Assembly: GCA_030247855.1 (NCBI GenBank)
Contig: JAPDRN010000170.1
Location: forward strand, 1-64,000
Direction: 5' to 3'
Length of the DNA: 64,000 nt
Origin: Knufia peltigerae
Taxonomy: Eukaryota; Ascomycota; Eurotiomycetes; Chaetothyriales; Trichomeriaceae
Both the position numbers and the translations under genes were made by a program. Under the pieces are notes generated by a model, which saw nothing but the letters and a program-made list of their open reading frames with translations, had not been told where the DNA came from and searched no databases. Shown one piece after another: positions 34,968-45,644 of this stretch. Numbering within the stretch: position 1 is the stretch's first letter; every line of letters begins with the position of its first letter.

Positions 34968-35229
34968 GCATGGTTGGTCATATCGTTCGAAGCCGCTTCC
35001 TATTTGTGGAAAGTCGTGGGAACCAATATTTTTGCAGGTGGGATGAAGTAGGAGGAATCGCTCATGACTCTTCTATGATTGACAATGTAAGATTGCAGTG
35101 TTCAAGTCTAGTCGCTGTCTAGGTAGTATATACTGGTGGCCGATATGAATGAATGATCATCCTCGTTTCCGAATCGGTCACTACAACGATCCGTTTGCTT
35201 CTATGATTTTGAAAACCCATCTGACTTTT

Positions 35230-36281
35230 CTAGCTGTAGCTGATATTTGATTTTTCAGTTGATTCCTTCTCACCCTTGATATCCTGCTCGACGAGGCTTC
35301 CATTGCTGGAACTGGCGACCAGAGTCTTTAGCTTGGCCATCTCAGCTCCCATCCAAGCGGTGACTGCCACGATGTCTGCTCCGCAGTTGACAAAGTCAAA
35401 GCCCTGTTTGTGTTTCTGGGCAGCGATCTCGGCGCTCAACGCGAAATGGCCGACGTACTTTCCGGCGGCCCTGCCAGCTTGGAGCACACGCGCACTCGCG
35501 TCCTGGACCTCCGGGATCGAAGCGTGATCAAAAGCCACGTAGCCCATTGAGGAAGCCAGATCGTTGGGGCCGATGAAGAGCATGTCGATTCCGTCGACGG
35601 CGGCGATCTCCTCGACATTCTCGACCGCCTTCCGGCTCTCTATCTGGACGCAGACCATGACGTTGTCGTTGGCGTTCAAGAGATAGTCTCTTCCCGTCTG
35701 ATTGAAGGCCGCAGGTGCGTACATGGCTCCAGCTCCGCGAGTGCCCTGAGGCCAGCGGGCAGAGGGATATTTACAACCCCTCACGATTGCTTCTGCTTGC
35801 TCCTAGATTTCGGTTTGTCAGACAATGGAAAAAGTCCTCCTCCACCGCAACTTTCTCTAGGCCACATCATACCTTGGTTTCACACATTGGCACCATGATG
35901 GCATGAGCACCACAGTCTAGGGCTCGTTTCATCATCCAGTGTTCCGACCCAGGTATTCGGACCATGGGGGATGCCCCCGAGGTGGAGATGGCTCCCACCT
36001 GGAGGTACATCTCGTTGTCGTCGATGTTGCCATGCTCAGTGTCGACGAGAACCCACTAGTTGTTTTAAAGCCATGAGTTGGATAGAAACTTGAATGGGGG
36101 AGGTTCGTCTTTGCCATACATCTTCACCAAGGGGGGCCACGGTTCGAGCAAGCGAGTAGCCGGGAAACTCGAGCCATTGCCCAATGCTGGGTCCTTCGCC
36201 TCGTCTGGACCGTTCAAGGGATTCACGAAGGCGAGTCTTTCCAGAGGCATTCACGACTGGAGAGGCGATTTGGTTTGCCAT
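35230..36281 (-). CDS. HpcH/HpaI-family class II aldolase
   Basis: Metal-dependent aldolase that cleaves 4-hydroxy-2-oxo acids to pyruvate (or related) plus an aldehyde; fungal members include the last step of L-rhamnonate-type degradation. Exons are 36120-36281, 35873-36055 and 35230-35802, giving 305 residues. The active-site set is intact: VDTEH (His near 62), PMVRIP (Arg near 87), VQIESRKA (Glu near 170) and FIGPNDL (Asp near 196), plus CGAHAIMVPMCETKEQAEAIV at the second splice. The C-terminal tail after AKLKTLVASSS is a charged, non-conserved extension. It is transcribed toward the MFS gene and diverges from the Zn2Cys6 regulator. Confidence 0.92.
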
Positions 36282-37008
36282 CTCTCGAAAGGGGCAAGAT
36301 CAGGCCGGAAATGGCTGCTTGTCGGGCTGAATGGCGGTGGGTCGGATGTTTTTGTGAGGAGGTGCCCTGACAAGCAGAAGTTCCGAATGTTAACAATTTC
36401 AGGCGACAAGGAAACGATAGGCCCTGACTTTCAACCTCCAGTGACCACAATGTCATATGAAGTCTGCATCCATGGCCGTTAAGCACCTAGAACGCAATTG
36501 TATGGCGTTTCTGGACTTCGGCTCGGAACTCGGCCCATTATCTGCGGGCAAGGGGCCTTTACTACACGCTAGGATATCAACGAAGGGTCTCGCCCGTCCA
36601 CTACCTCGACCTTTAACAGACTGCAAAGCCGGCATCTCGGCACTAGAATGTTTGGTGATCTCCGCAGTCAGATATCGGTTCATGTATGGAATCTAGTATG
36701 GTCGCTGTAGCCATGATCTAAGTGTCTTAGCCGACCACTAGTAGACTGTAAATGTACTGTACAAGTACAAATCTCAGCCCGTGGCTCAGGAACCATCTAG
36801 CCGGTACAGGGCCTGACGTGCCAAGCACCCTCTTCCGCAGCTGGATCTAAATAGTCGGCAAGCACTCCGTACGGAATACGTACTTCAGAGTATCAATCTG
36901 GGCCCAGATTTCTATTCTGAAGAGAAGCATAAGGCTCGGTAATACATTTCGAACGTGTGCGTATGGCCAAATAAGTGTGGGTGACTGCATCTCGCATTCT
37001 CACCAGCC
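36282..37008. promoter_or_regulatory. Divergent promoter of the aldolase and Zn2Cys6 regulator
   Basis: 727 bp. It carries the second copy of the CGG element, CGGCTCGGAACTCGGCCCA at 36519-36537, identical to the 33113 site except in the 4-nt spacer, followed by GCAAGGGGCCT at 36548-36558 (the reverse complement of the partner next to the first site, one A shorter). A perfect 16-bp palindrome, AATCTGGGCCCAGATT, lies at 36895-36910 about 100 bp before the regulator start. An ACTCCGTA nonamer-like site is at 36864-36871. Confidence 0.65.
36895..36910. promoter_or_regulatory. Perfect 16-bp palindrome upstream of the regulator
   Basis: AATCTGGGCCCAGATT is its own reverse complement and sits about 100 bp before the regulator ATG. 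A dimeric regulator site or a small cruciform is possible; no known factor is matched. Confidence 0.5.
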
Positions 37009-39790
37009 ATGAACGGAGAAGACGAGCACGACCAACAAAGAAGTGCAGATCACGGTACTCTCAAGGAACTAGCAGATCGAAGAGTCTCTCAAGCTTGTCA
37101 GCCATGTCGTCGCCGGAAGGTACTTGTGGAATGCCTAACTCTCAAGTCCACATTAATGGTGAAGGTAACTGATCACCTTGCCGTTTAGGTCAAATGCAAT
37201 GGCGCTTCACCCTGCAATAACTGTAGCATTCGTGGTCAGCACTGTGATTATCCCGAAAACCGCGATAATGCTTCAGTCAGTCGGCAGTAAGTCACCCAGT
37301 CATGTGCTGATGCTGAACCCTCCGTGCCCGTTGCCCAGTAAGGCTGACGAGTCGGCACTAGGTATGCCGCGACCCTCGAATCCAAGGTACAACGGATGGA
37401 GGCCCTGTGTCAACAATTGAGTAAGTTTGTGGACACTCTGAATAGGTCGCAGCCGCATTTGTTCGGCGAAGGGACGCAAATATCAACCGCAAGGGCAGAC
37501 GAGCATGCATCGCAGTCGCTGCATTTGGCCGCTCGTACAGGAGACAGCTCTTCAAATACAGTGCTCGCACGAAGCTCGCGATGGGACCTGCCTCCTGGAA
37601 GACAATCCTCGGCTGATGCAGTTTATCCTCCTGGCGACGTCTTAGACTCTTCTGATGACAATGACGCGGATGATAATGACAATGATGCCTACGAGAATAC
37701 CGCACAGAATGATGTCTCTGACATGGTCGAATCTCGGTCAAGTGCTGCGGCCAATCGTGTGGGAGCGTTGGTGGGAGATTCATATGGACATCTAAGGTAG
37801 GACTTCGATGTTACAACCCTCCCCTCATATACTTTATCCTGAAGGGCTTTAGATTTGTCGGAGGTGCGTCAAACATTATGCTCATTGAAGCAGCCCAGCA
37901 TGATCACCCCATCGAACCAGCTGTTACCACGACCGCGCAAAGCAATCAGAGTGCCTCAGCCTCAAAGGACGTCGAATTACCCCTCTTCGTGCGTGGAAGA
38001 GTCTGGCCTGAACTCCCATTTCTTCCCAAACCAGACCAATTACCTCGTCCACCACAGTATATTGCTGATCTACTGGTAAAGCTTTACTTTGATCAACTGC
38101 ACTACACGTTCCCAGTCGTGTTCAAACCTCACTTCCTCGAGCGCTATCGGCAGCTCTATCGAACTGGATCGAGAGGAACTGCCTTGACCGATTCGAAATT
38201 TACGATGGTCTTCTTTGCAGTGTGCGCTTGTGCATCGAGTCTTTTACCAACCTCTCCGGAATCCCGCTTTCCGGGCTTAGAGTACTATGAGAAAGCCTTA
38301 CTGCTCTACTACGCATCCACGGGGGAAGTCTCTCTGGACAAGGTACAATGTCTGGCGCTGTTAGCCATGTGCTGTGCAGGGTGGAATACTCTATCACAGA
38401 GCTGGATCATCACAGGACAAGCAGTAAGAGCTGCTCAAGACTTGGGTCTACACTTGAGCAGTGCTCTGGTGAGTGCCACCGATTATGTGCGAGTTAAAGT
38501 ACTCATGACGATGAGATGATGCCTCCCTCTTCGAACGTAAACATACCGGCACCCTCGGACTTCCTTCGTCGCCAAATTTCACGACGCGTATGGTGGTGCA
38601 TCTACAGCCTCGAGAGGTATGCCAGTGTCTGTGTATCTCTGGCTCAGAACCTTCCTCGCTAACACACTGGGTCTTATCACAGGGTCACCTCAATTTGTCT
38701 TGGCCGGCCTGCAGCGATCCTCGACGAGGATTGCAACTGTGAAATGCCACTCAATGTGAGCGACGAGGACTTGGAGTTGTTCGCTCACCAGCCGAATTCG
38801 ATAGACAGCCACTATGATCCCAAAGCATCGTCTCCGGCCATGGGATTCCTTGCCTTTGCCAAACTTTGTCGTATTGCCGGGAAGATCCAGCAGCTCAATT
38901 CTCCTCGGCGCATTGGAGAGCTAGCATCGGCCGATCCTGACAAGATGCGCAAGTTTTCTGCAAAGGTGGCGAGTCGTGATCGGTTGCTACGCTCTTACCT
39001 TGAGAGTTTGCCAGACGAGATCTGCTTCTCTGCCAACGTGTCCCAGTGGGACCACGATCGCAATTACCATTTGACAATGTGCATGATCATCTTCATTGTC
39101 CACTCTGGGTCCTTGTTGAATTTGTATCGGTGAGTTACGAAGCCTCAACAAGTAGAAATTGTGTGTGAGAAACTTACTATGCTCGTATTTAGGAGTTTCG
39201 TGGGAGATTCGCAGCAGGCGTCACATCTCAACGCTTCAATGGAGGCTGTGGATGCTGTTGCGCAATGTATCAGCGCAGCAAGGAGTTGCATCAATGCAGC
39301 TGAATTGGTCAGGGACTCTGTTCCGCCGTCTCATTATCTTGCCATCTGCCTACACTACTTGACACTTTCGGGCATTATGCTGTATGTTTGCCGTCTTACC
39401 ACCTGGGGCCAATAACTGACGTACTCCTGAAGTATCCGGATTCCATCATCTCAACCCAGGCATGAGATTATTGAGGATGTGGAGAAATGTGTCAGCTTTC
39501 TCAAAGGTTTGGAGGCCCGCTGGTCTGGGGCATCCAGAAGCAGATCTATCATAGAGCGCCTTTTGGAGAATTATCGTCACCGCACGTCAACCGAGGGCTA
39601 TCAGGAGGGTGACTTACTACAGCAGTCACGCGTGGGCCAAGGCTACAAGAGGACTTTTACAGACTTTATGGGTGTTGACCTGGGTGAAACAGTTGATGAG
39701 AGTGTCCTTTGGCACCAACTTGCAGGCCCCGAGTTGTTCATGTGGGAGGGAAATGACCCTGGAGGCCTTAGCTTGTGGGATCGACCGTAG
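37009..39790 (+). CDS. Zn2Cys6 transcription factor (probable cluster regulator)
   Basis: Eight exons: 37009-37119, 37189-37286, 37362-37796, 37853-38468, 38516-38616, 38683-39129, 39193-39381 and 39433-39790, giving 784 residues. The zinc cluster is ACQPCRRRK|VKC...CNNC...C with spacing C-x2-C-x6-C-x5-C-x2-C-x6-C; an intron after RRRK interrupts it, a common position. A leucine-containing coiled coil (YAATLESKVQRMEALCQQLS) follows, then a serine/aspartate-rich linker, then the fungal-specific transcription factor domain with FDQLHYTFPVVFKPHFLERY and RRVWWCIYSLER...CLGRP. The 25-nt GTAAGT...AATAG stretch inside exon 3 is too short to be an intron and the frame is open through it. Neighbour position and shared promoter motif suggest it controls the aldolase, dehydrogenase and carrier. 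Confidence 0.9.
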
Positions 39791-40255
39791 ACTATTCTTG
39801 GTCATGAGAGAGAATGCAATAATCTTCCATCCTCTAGCGAGTTCTATGCTGGAAGTCTTCGTGTGCAAGTCTTGAAGAGTGTCATAATGAACTAGGAAGA
39901 CATTTCCGTACTTGAGTAGCGAGGCAGTTCATCCAAAAAGAGTAAAGCTCGGCCTTGTCGATCGATAGCCTTGCCAAGCATCCTCCGTCATACTGTCATA
40001 CGCCCGAATGCGGTGTTGGGGTCAAGTCTCCCCCGTCTCAAGCTACCAACAACAATTCACTAGCCACCGAACATGCACCACGAGCTCATTGACATTCGTT
40101 GAAGCCCAGATCTTCTCTCTCTCTACGCGGACCCTTGGTATCCTCTGAGGTGGTGGTCGCACAACCTTGTTCTTGACAGGTAGTCCCTCTTCCAGTCCTG
40201 AAAGCAAGACACACTGTAATAGCGCTGCCTGCGGGCCTCCCCACCTCCCAAAGAG
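39791..40255. other. Intergenic region between the regulator and SNX4
   Basis: 465 bp holding the regulator 3' end and SNX4 promoter. No gene seen. Confidence 0.5.
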
Positions 40256-41785
40256 ATGGACGATCACGGTGATTTTGACAGCATCTCGTGGCAGCGAGAG
40301 GATACATCACAAGCCGAAGGTTCCGCTCCCTTCGAAGCCACCCTACCCGCGAGGCCTGCGAATGGCGGCCGCAGAAGTGAGAGCATGTCGAGCGAACCCC
40401 AGGCCGGCGAACAGGCGGACGATGTCGACCTGGCAGGGATAGGTCGTGATGGCATCCTAGAGGTCACGGTGGACAGTCCTTTGAAAGAGAATGACGGGAC
40501 CAAAGATGCCTACGTATCATACCTGGTGACCACACATGTGAGTTTATTGTCTCCGAGGCCCGTCTGGACCATCATCGTCATCATCATTCCAACCCTTACT
40601 GACCACCCCTTTTGGCTATAGACGGACTTCAAGTCCTTCCAGAGGTCCGACTTTTCTGTCCGGCGACGGTTCACAGACTTTGTCTTCCTCCGACAGACCC
40701 TCCACCGAGACTTCCCCGCCTGCGCAGTCCCTCCTCTGCCGGAGAAGAACAACATGGCCTACGTGAGAGGTGACCGGTTCAGTAACGAGTTCACGCAGAG
40801 AAGAGCGTGGTCACTTCATCGCTTTCTGAAGCGATGTACCCTCCACCCGGTTCTCCGGCGCGCACCAATACTGATCCTCTTCCTCGAAACGGCGGACTGG
40901 AACGCGCAGATGCGCATGAGACCGTCGAGGAGTAATACGATTGAGAGTGGGAATGCGGCGGCGCCGACAGGATTCTTCGATAACGTCGCGGATACCATGC
41001 TCAACGCGTTTTCAAAAGTGCACAAGCCCGACAAGAGATTCATCGAGGTGACGGAGAGGGCGAACAAGCTTGACGAGGATCTGTCCCACGTGGAAAAGAT
41101 CATTGCGAGGGTGGCGCGTAGGGAAAATGACCTCGAGGTCGACTATGCGGACCTGGCGACCAACATGCGCAAATTGACCCCCTTGGAACCGGCCATCGAG
41201 GCCCAGTTGCAGACCTTCGCCGGCTGCGTGGAAGAAACGTCCAGGGGTTGGAAGGGCCTGAAGGATCACACCGACCAAAACTATCTGGGGAGTCTCCGAG
41301 ACATGGAAGCCTACATCAACTCGGTGAAATCTCTACTGAAGACGAGGGAGCAGAAACAGCTCGACTTTGAAGGGTTGACGGACTACCTCCAGAAAGCCAC
41401 CTCGGAAAGAGATTCGCTGGCCTCGAGTAATCCGTACTCCCACGGCTCGAATTTGAACCCGGCCACGTTCATCCGCAACAAGGTGGAAGACATGAGGGGC
41501 GTCGACCACGAGTCGGCACGGAGAGAACGAGCTCGGAAGTTGGAGCTCAAGATCGCCGAGCTGAATCGCGAGGTCGACAGTGCAAAGGGGACGAGCGAAA
41601 TGTTTGACGAGCAGGTCGTCCGAGAGGTGGCCGATTTTGAGAGGATAAAGGGGATCGAATTCCGGGACAGTCTCGGGGCGTTGGCTTCACAGCACATGGA
41701 GTTCTACCAGAACGTGATCTCGACGTGGGAACGCTTCCTGGTCGATATGGACGCGGACAGTAAAGACAAGGGCCGGGCGACGTGA
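40256..41785 (+). CDS. SNX4: Sorting nexin-4 / Atg24-type PX-BAR protein
   Basis: PI3P-binding sorting nexin that recycles SNAREs from endosomes and supports selective autophagy. Exons are 40256-40537 and 40622-41785 with intron GTGAGT...CTATAG, giving 481 residues. The PX domain runs about 65-185: VTTHTDFKSF, then the lipid-binding SVRRRFTDFVFLRQTL and PPLPEKN, then RRAWSLHRFLKRCTLHP. The C-terminal half is a long helical BAR-type region (KRFIEVTERANKLDEDLSHVEK ... HMEFYQNVISTWERFL). The domain order, length and strong match to SNX4 rather than SNX1/2 or Mvp1 decide the name. The N-terminal 60 residues are acidic and likely disordered. Confidence 0.93.
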
Positions 41786-42361
41786 GTGAATGGGCGCGGG
41801 GGGGAAGACCAACATCGAGCTGACATGGAGGCCGTGTAATGTTTTTATATTTTCTTGCAGCACCATGAGCTAAGCTGCTGATGCTGAGCTCTTTGCTTGC
41901 TTGTTAGAGCGGATAGCGATGATTCATGGAGTGATTGATTGGTACGCAGTATCTTAATGACACAAAGAACCCCGTGGAACTCCGGAGCAATACTGTATGT
42001 ATGCACGTCGCGCAACTCAATCTACTTACCTAGGTAGTCTAGTATCGATAAGTAGAGGAAGAAAGCAATGCTGGAATCTCTACCCATGGCTACCTAGACA
42101 TTGTTTTCTCGTTTGGCGGAGATTGCCGCCTTCGATGCAAGATGATGATCTCGTTCTGCCAGTTATGTGTTTGATATCAACTAAGAGAAGCATGTCCTGT
42201 ACCTACGATAGATGTTATCCGATAGCGAAATCTTTGCTTCGTATTTCTCGTTTGTCGTTTCTCTTTTTCCTTGTTTTCTCTCTCCTTCAACTCCATTCTT
42301 ATAATCGAGATTGAACAGGCTTTATGCTTGCCCTTAGAGTCACCGCATCTTTTGAAGCATA
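41786..42361. other. Intergenic region between SNX4 and the 2OG oxygenase
   Basis: 576 bp. A pyrimidine-rich leader (TTTCTCTTTTTCCTTGTTTTCTCTCTCC) lies about 70 bp before the next start. No gene seen. Confidence 0.5.
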
Positions 42362-43447
42362 ATGGCGACCTCCAACGACGAGTTTCCAATCATCGACATT
42401 TCCGATCTGGACCTTTCTTCTGGTCGGTCGTCGTCCCAACGACGGGTCGCGGACGAGGTCACTCGGGCGTGCAGGGAATGGGGGTTTCTGTTGGTCAAGA
42501 ACCATCCGATCCCCGCGGAGGACATTGAAGAGATGTTTGCCCTGTCCAGGGAGTTTTTCCAGTTGCCCGAGGAGGTCAAGGAGAGGTACCCGATCACGAA
42601 AAGGTCCATAGGGTACGTGGGAAGTTTCAAGGATCGAGGTAAGGACGACAAAATGTCCATGTGGTTTGGGGGTGTTCCTGGGGCGTTGTCCTCGTCCGAA
42701 AGCCACGACAGTGTCCCCGAGTTTTGGCACCAACACGTCGCCAAAGTCGAGGCTTTCAAGCACCGGTGCCACGATTTGGTGGTCGGGTTGCTCGAGTGTT
42801 TCGCCTTGGCTCTGGGCCTGCCGGACCCGAAATTCTTCGCCGACGCCCACAGAGAGGACGCCGGCAACGGCAACAGTCTGCGCATGCTCATGTACCCTGC
42901 TCGCGCGCGCCACGACGAACGGCCAAACGACCACCGAAAGGACACGGACGAGGAGGGGTCACGGATGCAGGCCCACACCGATTCGGGGTCGGTCACGCTG
43001 TTGTTCCAGCGAGCACCCGGCCTCGAGGTCTTGTCACCCGACGGGGAAACCTGGGCCAGGGCGCCACACGTCCCCGGTTGCATCTTGATCAACGTGGGTG
43101 ACGCGCTGGGGTTCTGGTCCGGCGGCCAGCTCAAGGCCACCCGCCACCGGGTCACTTTCGAGGGTCTGCCTCCCGACAAGGAGAGGCAGAGCATGGCGTA
43201 CTTCGGAGCCGCGAACCCGGACACGGTCCTCCAGCCCATCGTGGCCTGTGGCGAGAAGAAGAAGAAGATGGACACTTACTATTCCAACGGCTTCGAACTG
43301 GTGCCAGGGATCACGGTCGGAGAGTTGAACCGCATGATCATGCAAGGCATTTATGGTGCCGCGTTTGAATCGTCGTCGTCGAAGAAACAAGAAGACAACA
43401 AGACGCTCGAGGCAGAGAGAGGGCAGGCTACTACCGCGGTAGTTTGA
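42362..43447 (+). CDS. 2-oxoglutarate/Fe(II) dioxygenase, isopenicillin N synthase-like
   Basis: Single-exon gene of 361 residues. The N-terminal DIOX_N-type block FPIIDISDLDLSS is followed by CREWGFLLVKNHPI and EMFALSREFFQLPEEVK. The catalytic core has the iron ligands His205 and Asp207 (MQAHTDSGSVTLL) and His262 (ATRHRV), and an R-x-S motif for 2-oxoglutarate (ERQSMAYF, Arg275/Ser277). All iron and cosubstrate residues look intact. Family members act on many small molecules, so no substrate is assigned. No backbone biosynthetic gene lies next to it. A long antisense frame exists from base composition only. Confidence 0.9.
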   Translation: MATSNDEFPIIDISDLDLSSGRSSSQRRVADEVTRACREWGFLLVKNHPIPAEDIEEMFALSREFFQLPEEVKERYPITKRSIGYVGSFKDRGKDDKMSMWFGGVPGALSSSESHDSVPEFWHQHVAKVEAFKHRCHDLVVGLLECFALALGLPDPKFFADAHREDAGNGNSLRMLMYPARARHDERPNDHRKDTDEEGSRMQAHTDSGSVTLLFQRAPGLEVLSPDGETWARAPHVPGCILINVGDALGFWSGGQLKATRHRVTFEGLPPDKERQSMAYFGAANPDTVLQPIVACGEKKKKMDTYYSNGFELVPGITVGELNRMIMQGIYGAAFESSSSKKQEDNKTLEAERGQATTAVV

Positions 43448-43901
43448 GATGTGAAATGATGGTTATTGTTTTTTTTTTCTTTTGAGAATTTATTCGTACA
43501 GTCGCAACAACTAGGTTCTTGTTAGTAACTGTACTCCGTACCCGGTGCCTTTTGAAGAATGAGTTGCATGTCCCCTGTACGAGTTAATGTCTATATTCAT
43601 ACATGTACTCTATATCGGGAGTGATACAGCACAGTAAATGGATGCTTAGGCTGGAAGCCCCTAAATTGCCCATACAGCTCAGTAAATCCCTGGGCAAGTA
43701 AAGCGGCGCGGGCCATTCCATTCCCCCCTGAATTTGCAAGCAGCGTTCCTTGTAATAGCGGGCCTCTCTAGCCTTAAATTACATACCTAACACCTCATGC
43801 GCGCTCCGCGTGTCAAAACGTTGAAAGTGTGTTTACATAGTGTACACCTTCAAGTTCCTGTGTCATGCATGCAGACCTCGACATCATTTTTCTAAGATAG
43901 T
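43448..43901. other. Intergenic region between the oxygenase and dynamitin
   Basis: 454 bp with a TACTCCGTA nonamer at 43532-43540. No gene seen. Confidence 0.5.
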
Positions 43902-45573
43902 ATGGCCGTCAGCAACAAATGGGCAGTGCTCCCTGATATCGTGAGTCTCTCTAATTTTGGAGTGTTTTTATATTGTGACATCTCTCATGTCCTTTCAAAC
44001 TGACACCAACGGTTTCCTTAGGATGCTGCACCTGAAGTATATGAGACGCCAGAACTCGCTGACGATGTTTCCACCGCTCAGGTAAATCAAAACAATTCTC
44101 TACAAAACAAGCCAGAAACCCACCTCATCTGACATACCGCCTTTCCAGACAGGCACTTTGCGTACGATATCCGAATCGCCATCGGACGACGAAGCACTCC
44201 CCGGTCTAGACAGACAGCCTCTGGACAGAGACGAGGCGAGGCGCAGGTTTGAGCCCGCTCTCGTTGACGCTCGAGGGGTCGACTTCTCAGACAGCGTCGG
44301 GGGTTCTCGAAGGTCGTACCGCACCCGATCCAGACGGCGGAGGAAGAGGCAAGACAATGGTGGCATTGAAGAGCTGGGCGACCTGAGTGATGAAGACGAC
44401 GGCGAGGAAGAGACCTTGGGCAGAAAACTCGCTCGCCTGAAGAGGGAGGCCGAAGAAGTCAGACTGGAACTGGAGAGATGGGAGCAAGAAAAGGACGACG
44501 GCGGCGATGGTGAATTCAAAGACAGCGTCGAGCAGCAACATGCCGCCGGGGCGGAGGCCGACCACGTCGACACCGACGGAGTTGACCAACTCACCAGAGT
44601 TTTGGATCAATTGAGCGCAAAGACTGGGTTTCAGGCTGGCGGAGCTACACTCGAGAATGAATTCTTGTCAAAAGTGGACAAGTTGAGAAGAAGAGGCGGT
44701 GCACAAGATACGAAAGAAACCTCAACTACTACAGGCACACAGCAGCAAGCGTCCGCACCACCAGCACCCACAACAACATCGGCACTTTCAGCCGTGACAG
44801 CATTCTCGGACAGACTGACGGCTCTGGAAGCCAGTCTGGGAATCTCGTCTACAAACGTCCACTCCCAAGCGTCTATCCTCCCGACGCTGGACAGCCTCTC
44901 GACGCAAATCACGGTTCTGAGCAATACTCTGGCGCCAAGGTCCTCGTCGTCGACAACGACAACAGCTACCGCTGTCACACAGCCCACGCCCCTTCTCGAC
45001 ACGGTGTCTTCGAAACTACGAACCCTCATCGCCGAATCCGACAGGCTCACTGCTTCGCGTAAACAAGCCCTACAGGCTCTGTCGGAGCTTCACGAAGCCC
45101 GGATGCGTAATCTCATGTCCCACACCAACACGAGGTCGCGCCGTGGCTATTCCAACGCCTCGTCGACGCAGCAACAACAACAGCACACCGTGGCACCCGA
45201 GCAGCAGCAGCAGCCCGACGAATCACTTCAAATACAGTCGCAGCTGTTTCTGGACGAGCAATCGTCTAAAATCACGGCGCTGTACCAACTTCTCCCGTCC
45301 ATTCAAAATCTGCAGCCATTGCTCCCCGTGGTGTTGGAGCGGCTGAGGGCGCTCAGCATCGTCCACGCGGGCGCGGCCGAAGCCAAGAACAACCTCGACG
45401 CCGTAGAGAAGAGACAGGCCGAGACCAGGGAGGAGATTGGTCAGTGGAGACAAGCCGTCGAGGATGTCGAAACGCGCATGGCCGAGCTTGAAGATACCAT
45501 GAAAGGAAACGTCAAGGTGGTCGGGGATATGGTTTCGGGCATCGAGGGTAGAATGAGTCGGTTGCAAAAGTGA
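43902..45573 (+). CDS. Dynactin subunit 2 (dynamitin, p50)
   Basis: Shoulder subunit of dynactin, which couples dynein to cargo and microtubules. Exons are 43902-43940, 44022-44081 and 44149-45573, giving 507 residues. The spliced N-terminus reads WAVLPDIDAAPEVYETPEL, the signature of fungal dynamitin, then ADDVSTAQTGTLRTISESPS and a PALVDARGVDFSDSVGGSRR block, then RRRRKRQDNGG and a LARLKREAEEVRLELERWE coiled coil. Polyglutamine tracts (QQQQQHTV and EQQQQPDE) occur around residues 370-390, and heptad-rich helices continue to RMSRLQK. N-terminal residues fall in tiny exons, easily missed. Confidence 0.9.
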
Positions 45574-45644
45574 CCATCATTGGGGATTCGAATCATAGTA
45601 CCCGTCCCAGCGTAGGATGGTCAGTCATGTCCGGCCAGGCAGGT

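Noticed and set aside
37417..37449. Possible intron GTAAGT...AATAG inside the regulator
   Set aside because: Too short for a fungal intron and the reading frame is open through it.
42340..43275. 311-codon minus-strand frame opposite the 2OG oxygenase
   Set aside because: Shadow of a G/C-ended codon-biased gene.
42362..43447. Isopenicillin-N-synthase-like gene as evidence of a beta-lactam cluster
   Set aside because: The family is broad, and neighbours are SNX4 and dynamitin; no ACV synthetase or acyltransferase is present.
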